Assembly (NCBI GenBank): GCA_037951105.1
Contig: JBAMJV010002084.1
Coordinates: 1-64,000 of the forward strand
DNA: 64,000 nt
Source of the DNA: Echinarachnius parma
Taxonomy: Eukaryota > Echinodermata > Echinoidea > Clypeasteroida > Echinarachniidae
Reading direction: 5' to 3'
Position numbers and translations under genes: made by a program. Positions 1-11,870 of the stretch are shown in pieces; the stretch's first letter is position 1; each line of letters opens with the position of its first letter. The notes under the pieces are model-generated. The model did not search any database, was not told where the DNA came from, and saw only the letters and a list, made by a program, of their open reading frames with translations.

Positions 1-287
1 TATGTCCGAATGATGTGTGAAAGATTCATTAAAAAAGAACACTGCTTTCCTGTTAAAAAAAAAGAAAATTTGCGTCATTAATTACAGTATGACATTTATG
101 ACTGTTTATAAATGCCTTTGAGCTGAATGATTATCAATGATAGATATCGTCATACTAAAGTGGCATTTAAAAAAATCTAAACCTGTTTCATTCTTCTCTT
201 ACCATAAACCAAACAACACCATGGTAGAAGAGAAATGTGGAAGCTCAAATAAATTTTTGCGGAGTTAGACACTTTACAGGTGCACCT
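1..287 (-). mobile_element. TTAA element, family A (cut by window edge)
   Basis: This is a reverse-oriented copy of the element also seen at 3926-4295 and 56383-56763. Its terminus GACACTTTACAGGTGCACCT is followed by TTAA (288-291). The shared internal sequence (AACACTGCTTTCCTG, TTCTCTTACCATAAACCAAA) confirms homology. There is no coding capacity. The other end lies before the window. Confidence 0.75.
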
Positions 288-621
288 TTAAAACAATATG
301 GATGTCACATGGATGTCACTTTTTAGGGCAGCAATCCAGCACTGGTAGGTACTGGATTGCATGAAGAAAGGGATTTATATTTCAGATGCCAGGCACAGGG
401 TTTGAACTTTACCACTGAGAGTCAAGAGCTCTATCCAATGCAGGAATTAATTTTTAACTTTAGGGGGCTACTTTTCCAATCTGATGGATATCCAAAAAAT
501 GTTCACATAATACCCTATACAGGGTGGCCCCCAAAAAATGGAAATGGAAATATTACTTCAAAAAGTATTCTTGTTATTCTATATGTAGAATCTGGTGGAA
601 GATTTGGGAGTCTTGCAGGCA

Positions 622-1021
622 ATTCATACTTACGTCTAGCACTGGCTCAGCACTGGATAAATCCACTGCTAGACGCAGATATGAATGGAATGTCTAGCAT
701 CAGTCTGTGCTCAGCCTGGCATAACTTTGATCCACTGTTGATCCACTGTTGATGCTAGACACTCGTCTAGCACAAGGTTGCGCATGCGCATTACGGTATT
801 AGGCGTTCAGAATTTGCAAGTCATCGTTACGTCACAATAGAAGTGTACTAGTGCGCATGCCCAGTCCTGTCTTAGACATTTCCAATCCACTGTTTGTATT
901 CATACTTGCGCGTCAGTTATCCACTGTTGATGCCAAGTATGAATGGTCGGCTTTTTCGTCTAGCACTGGCTCGGCAGTGGATTTATCCAGTGCTGAGCCA
1001 GTGCTAGACGTAAGTATGAAT
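622..1021. mobile_element. Foldback/MITE with about 50-bp inverted termini
   Basis: The left end ATTCATACTTACGTCTAGCA (from 622) continues to about 671. It is repeated inverted at 973-1021, nearly without mismatch. Both arms contain CTAGCACTGGCTC and CCAGTGCTGAGCC words, and the interior holds further inverted copies (640-780, 905-960). Unknown family; no open frame of interest. Confidence 0.75.
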
Positions 1022-1237
1022 ACTAAGTGGTCCATAAGTAACCTGTTGTTATTGCCAGGATTCAAAATATTCTGACATCTCTTTTGATATTGCTAAAAAG
1101 TCACACAAGATATCTGTATGTAAAGCAGTAATGTAATCCAAGAGAAAAAGATTGTTTCTAGACAAATTTATGATATGGTCTTTCAAAACAGTTTCTTTTC
1201 TCTTTACTGTTTAATTACAGTCATTGTCTTGATTGTT

Positions 1238-2351
1238 TTTTATGCCTCCGCAACAAAGTAGCCAGAGGCATTATGTTTTCTGGTTGACCATCAAACTTTA
1301 CGTGTATGTATTTTGAGGAGCCAATGAACTGATTGGATGTTGGGGTCATAAGGTTACAGGGCTCAATATTATATGCAACTAGATGGATCTTCGACTGCGC
1401 GCAGTCGAAAATTATGCCTCCGCTATCACACGATTTCAATATCAAGCCCAAATTAACGTGCACTGAATTAATTTTTTTTTTATTTTTCATATATTTCGAC
1501 CCGTGACCTTGACCATATGACCCCAAACTTTGATGGCTACATTGGCTCCCAAAGAAACATTCAGGTACCAATTTAGATTGAAATCTGACATTCAGTTCTT
1601 GAAATTTTGCCATTACAAGCAATTTTTGCATATATATTGAGCCCTGCGACCTTGACCTTTGACCTCATGAACCCAAAATCTAAGCAGATCATTGCCACCC
1701 CAATATGTACACTCATACCAAGTTTGAAATTGATCTGTTAACCGGTTCTTGAGATATCATGAGAAAAAAGCATTTTTGCACATATATTGAGTCCTGTGAC
1801 CTTGACCTTTGACCTCATGAACACCAAAATCTAATCAGATCATTGTCACCCCAATATGTACACTCAAGCCAAGTTTGAAATTGATCCGTCAATCGGTTCT
1901 TGAGAAACCGCGAGAACGAGGCATTTTTGCATATATATTGAGTCCTGTGACCTTGACCTTTGACCTCATGACCCCTAAAATCTAATCAGATCATTATAAC
2001 CCCAATATGTACACTTATACCAAGTTTGAAATCGATCAGTCAACCGGTTCTTGAGATATCGCGAGAACGAAAACGGGACGTACGTACGGACGTACGTACG
2101 GACGGACGGACGTACGTACGGACGGACGGACGTACATGTACGTACGGACGGACGGACGGACAACCCGAAAACATAATGCCTCCGGCCACTACGTTGGCGG
2201 AGGCATAAAAATAGCTTGTTATTGCGATATCGCAAGTACCGGTTGACGGATTTCCACCAAACTTAGTATATGTATGTATATTGATGAGCCAATGAACTGA
2301 TTAGATTTTGGGGTCATGAGGTCATAGGTCAGAGGTCACAGGGCTCATTAT
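1238..2351 (+). repeat. DR1-bearing interspersed repeat, copy 1
   Basis: The main copy runs from GATGGATCTTCGACTGCGCG (about 1383) to GGAGGCATAA (about 2208). It holds about three units of an about 150-bp subrepeat, each with GTGACCTTGACCTTTGACCT, and a terminal ACGG/ACGT simple tract (2075-2160). Positions 1238-1378 and 2215-2351 are inverted pieces of the same family. Confidence 0.8.
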
Positions 2352-3300
2352 ATACTCCGCAAAAAAAGAAACTGGACACTTGTATAAGACCAAATATTCA
2401 TATTCATTAACGATTGAATATATGATATTGTATATCAAATTAAAGATAAATGACCTTCAATATTGACATGAAATCCAGATGAAATCATTCATGCATGACT
2501 TGTCATGGTCAATTAACCACAGCAAGGTCTGTTTTCAAAAATAGCAAACATGGAACATCCACTCAACCATACAAATGTTGCTAAATGTTGTCATTACAAA
2601 TGTGACCTTTTCTATCTTCATCTCAATAAAAAGTATAAATGAAGACAAATTGTGAACGTTATAGGTTTTATTTTTTATCCAAACGTAACAAAATGGGGAA
2701 TTCCATGGCAAAGGTTTATCAGTCGAAACCACAGCTTGTGCCCTTATTTCAGCATGAAAAATGGTATAAATTATTCTCAAGAATTCTACCGTAGTCCAAA
2801 GATCTTCAAAATGTCACCCTTGGTCAAACAGTTGGGCAGTCTTTAACATAACATTTCTCTAGGTAACTATGGTTAAAATTGCAGGGGACACATAAAACAG
2901 ACAAGCTTCATGCCTCTAATACAGACCAGTATGATGATGCTCTCATAACCTAGCCCTGTTTTATTGACACATTTGTCTTTTCAGAGTTTGTTCATAACAA
3001 TAAAGTTGAATAATGTCATAATTTACTTGCCCCGCACATCATGTTTTAAGTGAAATGCTTACTATCATTTCAGTCGAATGGTGTGGTCTTCCATTGTTTT
3101 TGCTATTTTTGAAAACAGACCTTGCTATTGTTAATTGACCATGGCATTTCATGCATGAACGATTACACCTTTAATTTATGCCCTGCATGTAGAGGACTAA
3201 ATTCTCTTTAATTAGATATATGATAATGTAGACTTTATCGTACATTAGTATGAAATATTTCGACTTATACAAGTGTCCAGTTTCTTTTTTTGCGGAGTAT
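2352..3300. mobile_element. DNA element with long terminal inverted repeats
   Basis: The termini ATACTCCGCAAAAAAAGAAA and its inverse (3281-3300) extend at least 37 bp. Similarity then continues inward through CAAGGTCTGTTTTCAAAAAT (2523 onward and inverted near 3095-3125), so the arms may be about 200 bp. It has inserted into the DR1-bearing repeat, whose inverted sequence resumes after 3304. A related copy is at 49130-49680. Confidence 0.8.
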
Positions 3301-3843
3301 ATATGCAAAAATAGCTTGTTAGCACGATATCTCAAGTTCCGGCTGACGGATTTCTACCAAACTTAGTACATGTATATATCTTGAGCCAATGAATTGATAT
3401 CAAAAATAGCATGTTATCGCAATATCTTAAGAAGCATTTGACGGCCATTACCAAACTTGGTATATGCATGTAACTTGAGAAGCTAATGAACTGATTACAT
3501 TTTGGGGTCATGAGGTCAAAGGTCACAAATCTCATATGTGAAAATAGCTAGTTCTCACAATATCTCGAGAACCAATTGACAATTGTGATATCTCAAGATT
3601 TGGTTGACAGATTGCCATATAACTTGGTACTTGGACTCTCAAATAAATTGCGCAATGGCAAGCAGATATTTTACGTTATTTTAAAATTGATCTCAGACAA
3701 AACTTTTCAGTTTTGGCTTTCTTATACATGTACATCTATAATCATGGAATGGAATAAAGTGCTTTGTGAAACAGAATACAATAATAAATGTTTTGTTAGT
3801 GAATAAAACTAGCCGACTACAACTATACAGTTTTAGCTTCATG
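3301..3843. repeat. Inverted fragment of DR1-bearing repeat, then unassigned sequence
   Basis: Positions 3304-3560 carry GGGGTCATGAGGTCAAAGGTCA and related words in inverted orientation. From 3560 to 3843 I see only weak similarity to the same family and no gene. Confidence 0.5.
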
Positions 3844-4344
3844 CAGTGGAACCTCATTATAAAGAAAAACCCTCTTTCATCCAGGAATTTTGCTGGTCCC
3901 GGCTCTTTGTATTCTATTTTGTTAAGGGGATGCCTGTAAAGTGTCTAACTCCACGAAAATTACTTGGAGCTTCCTCGTTTCTCTTCTACAGTGTTGTTTA
4001 GCTTATGGTAAGAGAAGAATAAAATAGGGTTAGATTTTTTCAAATACCCCTTTAGTATGACGATATCTATTATTCAGCTCAAGAGCGTTAATGAACGGTC
4101 ATAAACCTCATACACGTCGTACAGTAATTTGTTGTAAAAACTTACACATATTTTCGCTTTTTTAACCAGGAAAGCAGTGTTCTATTTCAATGAAACTTTC
4201 ACACATCAATCGGACATATCTTACAATGATTTTGGAACAGGATTGAAGTCTCAAATGTCATTTTGGGCAATATCTGACACTTTACAGGTGCACCTTTAAG
4301 CTCCAATATAACAAGGACATTTCCATGGACCTGAGGTTCCACTG
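3844..4344. mobile_element. Pogo-like element interrupted by a TTAA element
   Basis: The outer ends CAGTGGAACCTCATTATAA (3844) and GACCTGAGGTTCCACTG (to 4344) are inverted and resemble pogo/Tigger termini. Within it lies family A (3926-4295), flanked by TTAA at 3922-3925 and 4296-4299. This is a nested insertion. Confidence 0.65.
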
Positions 4345-5115
4345 CAATTGCTCAGAACTTAGCTTTGTCAGCATTCTATTTTCTTTCTAGTCATTGCTGT
4401 AAAATGTCATGCTTGTTGTACCTTGGTCGGGTGTAAATTAGCCTGATGCGCCAATATGGTTGCTTGAGGTTAGTATGCCCCCTGGGGAGTTGAGAAGGTG
4501 CGGGACTGAAACATCCCCAAGGCCCGTTGCAGAAAGAGATACAATTGTAAGTTACAATTAATTAAGTTGGATCATGTGACTAAATGCGCAAAACTGATTG
4601 GTTGATGACACAATCTAGTAATTTTTTTTACTCCCAACAAATGGTATCATTAAAATAATTATGACTTGTAATGAATCAACTTGGATAAATATCTACAACA
4701 TAGTAATCAATAATAACCAATGAGAACCACACAGATTTGTAATTAATATCGTATTTCATTTATTTCTGTGTGTGTAAGAGGGGGATTTAGTGAACAATGA
4801 TCCCATTCATATTAAAGACAAAGAATATGTTCTTATAATATATAAGTAGGATGAAATACCTCTGTGTAGCTAACAGAGAAACGGGGGGGGGGGGGGGGGG
4901 GGGGCAGAGGGTGATAGGATAAGAGCGACGGGGGGATAGGGATGGCTGGGTATGCGAGACATAAACAGAAAGAGGGAATAGGAAGACATACATATCAAAT
5001 GTCTGTACTTATGCAACAGCTACGCTTAATTTTAATGACATAAGTATTTCCTTGGTTATAAGCAACTACTGTGTATAATTTCAAACAAGAATAATACAAT
5101 AGACCAATATACCTG
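4345..5115. other. Intergenic, low-copy repeat scraps
   Basis: Positions 4435-4510 resemble segments near 7800 and 46450 (TATGCCCCCTGGGGAGTTGAG type), a short dispersed repeat. A poly-G run lies at about 4883-4904. No gene is seen. Confidence 0.4.
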
Positions 5116-5119
5116 TTAA

Positions 5120-5492
5120 GGGATCTAGTAACATTGTCAAAATCCTAAAAAATTACTTCAAACTCTTGGCGTTTTTCACATACATCATTGTATTCTTGTT
5201 ACCAATAAAAGCATGGAACAGCATTCGGTATTCAATATTTCTCTTCCATTATAAAGATGTGTATGATTAAAATTTTCAGATTTATAATTATCTAGTGGAT
5301 AATTATAACTGCACAATGTCAGTGCAATGAGCTAGTAATTATTTGCATTTTTCGCTCATCACTCGATCATACAACATTCATCTACCATGGAATTTTCACA
5401 CATCACTCAGTGGACATGTCAGATCACAGAAGTACACAATTTATCAACCATTTGTCAGTTTGTACACATATCAGCAAAGTTACTATATCCCT
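5120..5492. mobile_element. TTAA element, family H
   Basis: TTAA at 5116-5119 and 5493-5496 flanks ends GGGATCTAGTAACATTGTCA and (inverted) AAGTTACTATATCCCT. Relatives lie at 48686 onward and 58916-59329. Immediately after the right TTAA, another family begins (AGTGAGTGTCCGCCTTTTAC); it is also found near 13780 and, inverted, at 28900-29330. Confidence 0.65.
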
Positions 5493-5496
5493 TTAA

Positions 5497-8017
5497 AGTG
5501 AGTGTCCGCCTTTTACAAATCGTCTGAACAGTTTCAGGTAGATGAATGTAACACCCACACAAAACCTGTAATTTGGATTCTACGAATAAAAACAAATGTG
5601 TAGAAATCATCCCTTATCAGACTATATATTCGCCAATAAATGTGTTCAACTGATTTAGCATAATATTAAAATAATATTGTAGTTATTCTTGTAAAGGTAC
5701 TTTATAGACAACTTTTTTTAAAGGTATGCCAAGAAAAAGGTCTTGAAAATGGAGAATAAAAAATGACACAGTCAGTTTTATACAAGTCTTAGTTATTTTG
5801 TTAAAGGTAAATGACAGTAGTGGGAAATGCCCCACACACAAAAAATGGAAAGGGAAGCTCTTATTACCAACCATGTGAAAGAATATAATTTTACTAATAT
5901 GGGATTATACAAATTAGGCCAGGAAACCGCCTACTAATTGATATACATGTATTTGCAAAATTATTTGCGAAATCGTGCATACCGTATACGCTACGTGCAA
6001 AAGATCTCACATGGTCTCAACGTGTTCGGTATGCGGGCTTGTCGATATCTCCAGCACCGTGACAGCGCTAGCCCCGCGGACAGGTGCGAATGTTCGGTGG
6101 ATTCATAAATTTCACGGGCGGTCATTGGATTTCTTCCGATATTTCTGCATAACGATGCTTAGGTTCGGATTTTACCACGCAAGCCCTTTTTAAATACTTA
6201 TTCAACAATATTGATCAATTAGTTTGGCCAATATAGATGTTTTCCGTATCTTCCCAAAACTGGTATTTGGCTTTAAGTATTCGCTATGCCGTTGTTAAAC
6301 AACAATTAGTGCGCGGTTCACGCACAGCCACTGGGGGGCTCACTGTTATGCGTCACTTTGATTATTTTGAGGTCTATAAATCCACGAAAATTAGATTTTA
6401 AGCCCAAATTTTTTCTTTCATATAAGACAATAACCTCACAACTTTCGAAATTTGGCTTGGAAAAGACGGACACCACTTTTAACCACATAAATAAATTTAA
6501 ATTCATAACAAGTTTTTTTAAATTTTGTCATACACTTTAAATAATGACTACTTTAAATTAAGAAAATTCATGCTCTTACTATATTTTTTTGTATGGCTAA
6601 GGCAAATATAATCCATGCCAAAATAATCATAAATATGCACTAAGAAATATTTTTATATAAAACTATTTACATAATACAAAATATTTTGTACACTTGACTT
6701 ACCATCAACTTCTCCAATGCAATATATGTTAAGGATGCAATACATTTGTGTTATTCATATACTATACAATATAATATATCATAATTTAGAACACCTTGAT
6801 CCTTCTAGAACGCTATCATGTGTACCCCAATCAATCATTTATCCATGCAGATGGCATCTAAAACTTTAAACATCATTATCTTCAAAGTACAAGCGCTTAG
6901 AGATGATTATCAATCATGATAGGCCCTATGTAAATCAATTTAATCAAGAATATAATAATTATTTACAAAATGTGGCTTTAATATTGCCCTTCTCTTTCTC
7001 AACCAAAGGATATGATGATGATATATGCGTAGCATGTGAATACCATCATTATGTTTACATGTATGTCACTAAGGTCTGTTGCAATTATTACAGTTTTAGG
7101 TTATTATTTTTTTTAAGGACTACTTGCCAAATCAAATTCTATGAAAACTACAAATGATGTACATATTTTTCAAATAAGTTTTAGATAACATGTTGATATC
7201 AAAATATATAATCTATGAATTTAAATTGTCAAAACTGCCATGAATTAGAGGGCCATCTATACATAAATATATGTGTAAATAATGAATTACTTTGTTAACA
7301 TGAATAAAGCATGCGATAACACTTTTTGTTCTGGTCTTTCGGCACAGTTGTTGCGCTTTTTCAGCATAGAAGTACATGTTGGTGAAAAGAAATTAATGCT
7401 CATATGACAGGATTTAACCAATCACGTTTTCTGAATCTACCAGAATAAAACAATTTAAAAAAAACATTGGTCCATAAAGACAGCTGCAGCTATTTGTAGG
7501 TCTTACTTAAATTATTTGACTGGGCGTTCAACATCACTATTCATTTTTAGGGGGTGCAGACAACATTCTTCATCCTGCAAGCTGGAGAAAAGCTGTTCCT
7601 TCAGGAAGGCGGTTTGCCCTCACTTGCTTCTCTTTACCCAAGTGTATAAATTGGTACTCAATAGGAATAAAGTACCAGCCTGGCTAAAATACTCTCAACT
7701 TCAGTTGTCTTTGTGTATCTGATTATTACAGATGACTATAATGTATGCTTAACAATTCTACACTAGCACCTATAAATAAATCACCATGAACCAAACTTCA
7801 AGAAATGCTCCCCAGGGAGTGTAGATGATGCACACAATGTGTGCGGGCTTGCAATATATCCTATGACGGGGTAATAATAGTGGAAAGCGCTTAGAGATGA
7901 TATTGTATCATATTAGGTGTTATATAAATCAAACCTATTATTACTTTAATTTGTAAAACGCTAAGAGAGAAACCTATGACTATCATGCAGTGTTCTAAAT
8001 AATCCACATTGTTGTTA
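5497..8017. other. 3' flank of GIT, mostly unassigned
   Basis: Positions 5497 to about 5670 are a MITE-like repeat. The rest is AT-rich. Fragments with AAGCGCTTAGAGATGA at about 6892 and 7887 resemble a SINE 3' tail. Short open frames (for example 5975-6193 and 7516-7722) show no recognisable protein. The GIT 3' UTR probably occupies the right part. Confidence 0.4.
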
Positions 8018-8215
8018 TCACTGGAAGCTGGTGACGAGTTGTTTGGCAGCCTTGGCGATGTCATATGCACATGAGATGATCTGGGTGGTGAGATGCTTGA
8101 GGTCTGGGGCTACTGAGGGGTCGGCAGGGATGGCATTCTGGCACTCTACTCGCAGACGACTGGCGCTGGAGACTAGTAGACGCAGAGACACTCTTACCTC
8201 CTCAGAGGTGGGCTT
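8018..8215 (-). CDS. GIT: GIT exon l: terminal coding exon and stop
   Basis: Residues 520-584 include KPTSEEVRVSLRLLVSSASR, LRVECQNAIPAD and CAYDIAKAAKQLVTSFQ, followed by TGA at 8018-8020. Vertebrate GIT ends AYDIAKAAKQLVTITT plus a few charged residues, so this protein stops slightly earlier. The segment forms the last helices of the paxillin-binding domain. The acceptor is ttggtccag in phase 0. A plus-strand open frame here (8031-8243) is a shadow. The 3' UTR end is not defined; the only nearby candidate poly(A) hexamer I noticed is ATTAAA (minus strand) at 7945-7950. Confidence 0.97.
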   Translation of the reverse strand, partial: KPTSEEVRVSLRLLVSSASRLRVECQNAIPADPSVAPDLKHLTTQIISCAYDIAKAAKQLVTSFQ

Positions 8216-9350
8216 CTGGACCAACAAGAACAAACAAATGTAGAGCATTCAAACAAATATGTAAACAAACTTCAAATCTTTTTAATTTTTATTATCCTCT
8301 TTTTTCATTGACCGTTGCAAATCGACCTCATATGATTGAGACAGTCACATACTTGCTAGATGATTTTTAACACACTTTTCTACACAAAAGCCATCAATAG
8401 ATACTCTTAAATACCTACAAATGTATTTTAATGAAGAAAAAGTCTACATCACTGCAACATCATATAACCTATAGATACTACTATGAACTTGATAATTTCT
8501 TTTAAATATTTGCAATTAGTTTAAAATCAGTACACTAGTATCAGAAAATAAATCATCCAGAGATCAAGTAGTTGGCATAATTTTGAACGATTCAATGCCT
8601 ATGAATCTCTTGAAGCCCATGATTATTAACGCACATCAACTTTCCTACAAGTTTAATGACCTCATTTCCTGTCAAATCTATATTAAGCTTTCAAACCCCA
8701 TGAAGAATACGAACAAAGGGAAAGGGAATATACATAAATTAATATGTCATCTTTGGATTTATTTTACATTTTCAAAAAATAAATGAAAATTAATGAAAGT
8801 GCTTGTAGATCTATTTTGGTGATATTGCACACCAATACATTTCAGTGGGCCTGCAAACCAAATAAATGACCATGCTATTCAAAGATCCTTTTTGGTCAAA
8901 GTTCCAGTCTGAGTTTGTATTAAAATAACTGCATTAACAGAAAATGACATTTTCCACTTTCCATGACTTGCTAAGCCCTGACCCTTAAAATTCCACAGTG
9001 CAGGGGCGTGGCTAAATGATGGAAGTTGTATTTATCTGTACAGATAAATTCCACCTGCAATGACATTGCATGCTTAGTGTAATATGCAAACGCCATTCAG
9101 GCAAAAAAAATTTTTTAGGGGGGGGGGGGGGGGTATTCACACTGGAGAATTTTTAGTTACATATTTTTATTTTAAATGCCTTTCCGGAAAAAACTCATAT
9201 TTGGATCCTCCATGATAAAAGACTAAATGTACCCTAGCCCCATTTTTCCATTTTCTATTTTTCGTCCATCTATTTACTGCCCTGCAAACAATTTTAAGTT
9301 AGCACTTTAGGACATCAATGAAAAATAAATGTCAGATATCACAAACTTAC
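8216..9350. other. Last GIT intron
   Basis: Intron between exons k and l, with GT-AG junctions. It contains a poly-G run at about 9119-9133 and otherwise unassigned AT-rich sequence. Confidence 0.6.
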
Positions 9351-9414
9351 CTCTGGGAATAAATCCACAATGTCAGTGACAGAGGAGTAGATGTTATCTG
9401 AGCAGGCCACAAAT
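9351..9414 (-). CDS. GIT: GIT exon k: focal-adhesion-targeting-like domain, helix 1-2
   Basis: Residues 499-519 read FVACSDNIYSSVTDIVDLFP plus Glu. They align with vertebrate FVPCSEKIHLAVTEMASLFP. The acceptor is gttttcag, where one base completes an Arg codon; the donor is a perfect gtaagt in phase 0. This helical segment is part of the paxillin LD-motif-binding bundle. A 705-bp pogo-like element lies about 140 bp upstream, inside the preceding intron. Confidence 0.95.
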
Positions 9415-9419
9415 CTGAA

Positions 9420-9551
9420 AACAACAACAAATAATAATAATAATAATAATTAAAAAAGAAAGAAATAGAAATAGAAATAATAATACTCATACTACTACTA
9501 CTACTAATAACAATAATAACAATAACAATAATAATAACAAAAATAATAATA
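9420..9551. repeat. AAT/AAC microsatellite
   Basis: Imperfect AAT, ACT and AAC trinucleotides. The pogo-like element at 9552-10256 has inserted into this tract, which resumes at 10257. Confidence 0.85.
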
Positions 9552-10256
9552 CAGGGAAACCCTGTTATAACGAGGTCATCGGGACTGCCGGTACCTCGTT
9601 ATAAATGATCTCGTACAAGAGCACATTCGAATACACATATTGATAAAACAAATATCAGTTACGAGTAATGTGTTATGTGTTGTATAAGCAATGCCTTGTA
9701 ATTGTTACTACTGTGAATAAACGATCCTCATTGAGCCTCCCAGCTTGAAAAAAAAAGAATCATGGAAAACACCTGGCAGCTTGAACAAAAAAAATAACAG
9801 AAAACAGTTCCCCAACAGTTCTCTGACCTTGCTCCATTGAGCCAATGATGAGATTTGTTTTCCTTTTCCCCCATCGTGTATGCATGCATATATATGCATG
9901 AAGTATCATGTGATTGTGCACTGTTGTAATGATATGTGCACATGTAATGCATATATGTAGCTAGTGTAGGCAGATAAATTTGATTCTAAAAAGCTATATG
10001 TAGTTCAGCCATGATCCTCGGCGATGATTTGGCTCGGGGAAAAAAACCTTGTTATATTCGATCAGATAAGAAATGTTATATCTTGTTATTAAATAATCAA
10101 AACCACCTATATTACCGGAATCTCGCTATATCTGAGCTCGTTATAAGAGGGGCATTTATGCCATAGAAACACATTAGAATAATCGGGACTGAAAGATTTG
10201 CCTCGTTATAAGCGATACCTCATTGTAAGTGAGCTCGTTATAACGGGGTTATCCTG
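9552..10256. mobile_element. Pogo/Tigger-like non-autonomous element
   Basis: Ends CAGGGAAACCCTGTTATAAC and (inverted) CAGGATAACCCCGTTATAAC are flanked by TA on both sides (9550-9551, 10257-10258). Inside are further CTCGTTATA repeats. The termini resemble the CAGG...CCTCGTTATA type of pogo-superfamily elements. It has no transposase frame. Confidence 0.8.
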
Positions 10257-10258
10257 TA

Positions 10259-10925
10259 ATAATAATAATAATTATAATTATTTCAATTTTTTTTAATTTA
10301 TTTTTATTTCCAACAATATAAAAAACATCAACATTACAAAATATTCAAAATTAATATCATAAATTAAATAACACATTGTTGCATATATACGGCGGAGTAA
10401 TATCAATAATATATATTAGCATAATTAATAAAATTGGAAATATGGGAAGTCTGCAAAGCTAGAGCTTGAATAATGGACAACCTGTTGCAAATAATACAAT
10501 TTCGACTCCATATCATATAAATCAAATTAACAAAAATAAACAGAAAGGAGAAGCAGGTGCAACCCCTCGCCCCCCCCCCCCCCAAACCCAGTTTGTGAGT
10601 TGTCAATACAAACAATATGGACGTTGGTATAGATATAGGTATACATTAATTGTTATTTATGTTCCGTAATGCTGCATCTTCTGGAGCAGTGTGTGAGGGT
10701 TCACATGCCCTAGGGCAACAGTAATGTATTTTACTTTTGTGAACCCTGACCCACACACTGCTTCTAACTATTTTCTTCTGTCTTGTAACTTGTATTTTTG
10801 TAATTTGTGCATATATAGTTGTGTTGTATTTTACATTGTATTGTGCTTTTTGGTCGAATAAATAATAATAATAATAATAATAATAATATCCTTAACTACA
10901 AACATTCATATTAATTGATTCTGCA
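10259..10925. other. Intronic microsatellites and unassigned DNA
   Basis: AAT tract at 10257-10280, poly-C at 10571-10582, AAT tract at 10860-10889. A short inverted pair involving CAGTGTGTGAGGGTTCACA (10687) and TGTGAACCCTGACCCACACACTG (10738-10760) marks a small foldback. Confidence 0.5.
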
Positions 10926-10927
10926 GT

Positions 10928-11263
10928 ATTACTCGGACTCGGACTCGAGACCGGTCTCGAGTCCGCATTTCTCGGGACTCGGACTCGGACTCGAGCCAAA
11001 AAGACTCGGTCTCGGACTCGGACTCGACCAATGGTGACTCGGGCGAAAATCGGGCCGAGACCGGCAACGAGACCGGCATTTTTTCCGTTTTCCAACGTTT
11101 ATTTATAGTTCATAAAATTACCCCAGCGCAAGCAAAAACAAACCGTTGTTCTAGCGTACCTTGCTCGCTTGAGTGGCATTCTGGAAAATGATCGTAACAT
11201 CGCCTCAACAAGCTATTATATGCCTAAATAGACGTTGAGATTAGTCGTTTTATGTTTTGGAAC
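10928..11263 (+). repeat. GACTCG-tract repeat, copy A
   Basis: The 6-bp period GACTCG/ACTCGG (10932-11045) is followed by about 215 bp of unique repeat sequence ending GTTTTATGTTTTGGAACACG. Copy C (17203-17560) is its reverse complement over nearly the whole length, so this is a mobile or duplicated repeat, not a plain microsatellite. Confidence 0.8.
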
Positions 11264-11270
11264 ACGTAAA

Positions 11271-11481
11271 GCCCGGCGCAGACAGAGCCGATCCGACTGG
11301 TTTTCAGCCTGATTAACTCAGTATGTGCTGCCTCAGGACTCCGTTTTTTCAGTCAAGTGCCAGTCGGAGGTCATTCGAGGCCGATTCAACATGTTGGATC
11401 GGCTCTGACTGAGCGAAATTGACTCTAGCCCGATTGAAAATCAGTCGGATCGAGTTGAGTCGGCTCTGTCTGCGCCGGGCA
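11271..11481. mobile_element. MITE with GCCCGGCGCAGACAGAGCC termini
   Basis: The left end GCCCGGCGCAGACAGAGCCG (11271) and its inverse near 11461-11480 are almost exact, about 211 bp apart. An internal inverted pair (CCGATCCGACTGGTTTTCAG / TGAAAATCAGTCGGATCG) extends the arms to about 50 bp. Confidence 0.75.
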
Positions 11482-11649
11482 TAACACACAGTCAAGTATT
11501 ACGGCCAGAACGTGAATTAATTTACGAAAGCCTGAAGCGACTACTGCGCTAGCTATACCAGCGCGCGAATAACGACAAAAAAACAATCGACATACTGCAT
11601 TGCATTGCGAATTGCATCAACCAGTCATTCAACAATCATGTCTTCAGTT

Positions 11650-11870
11650 TCTCGTGTCATTCTGTTTGGGTATACGGGGGGTATACGGACCATAGAGATT
11701 TTGTTGATTGTTCAACAAAGAAAAACATCAAGCATATACCCCAGAGTTTTTGTTGATCGTTCAACAAAGAAAAACATCAAGCATACCCCAGAGATTTTGT
11801 TGATCGTTCAACAAAGAAAAACATCAAGCATATACCCCAGAGATTTTTGGGCAAGTCTCAAATGGGTTAA
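11650..11870 (+). repeat. About 50-bp tandem repeat, three copies
   Basis: The unit TTTTGTTGAT(C/T)GTTCAACAAAG plus AAAAACATCAAGCATA repeats at about 11700, 11750 and 11805, with slight length changes. It produces a repetitive open frame (11605-11958) that I do not regard as a gene. Confidence 0.75.

Noticed and set aside
1975..2235. Open frames on both strands through the ACGG/ACGT tract.
   Set aside because: Simple-sequence translation within an interspersed repeat.
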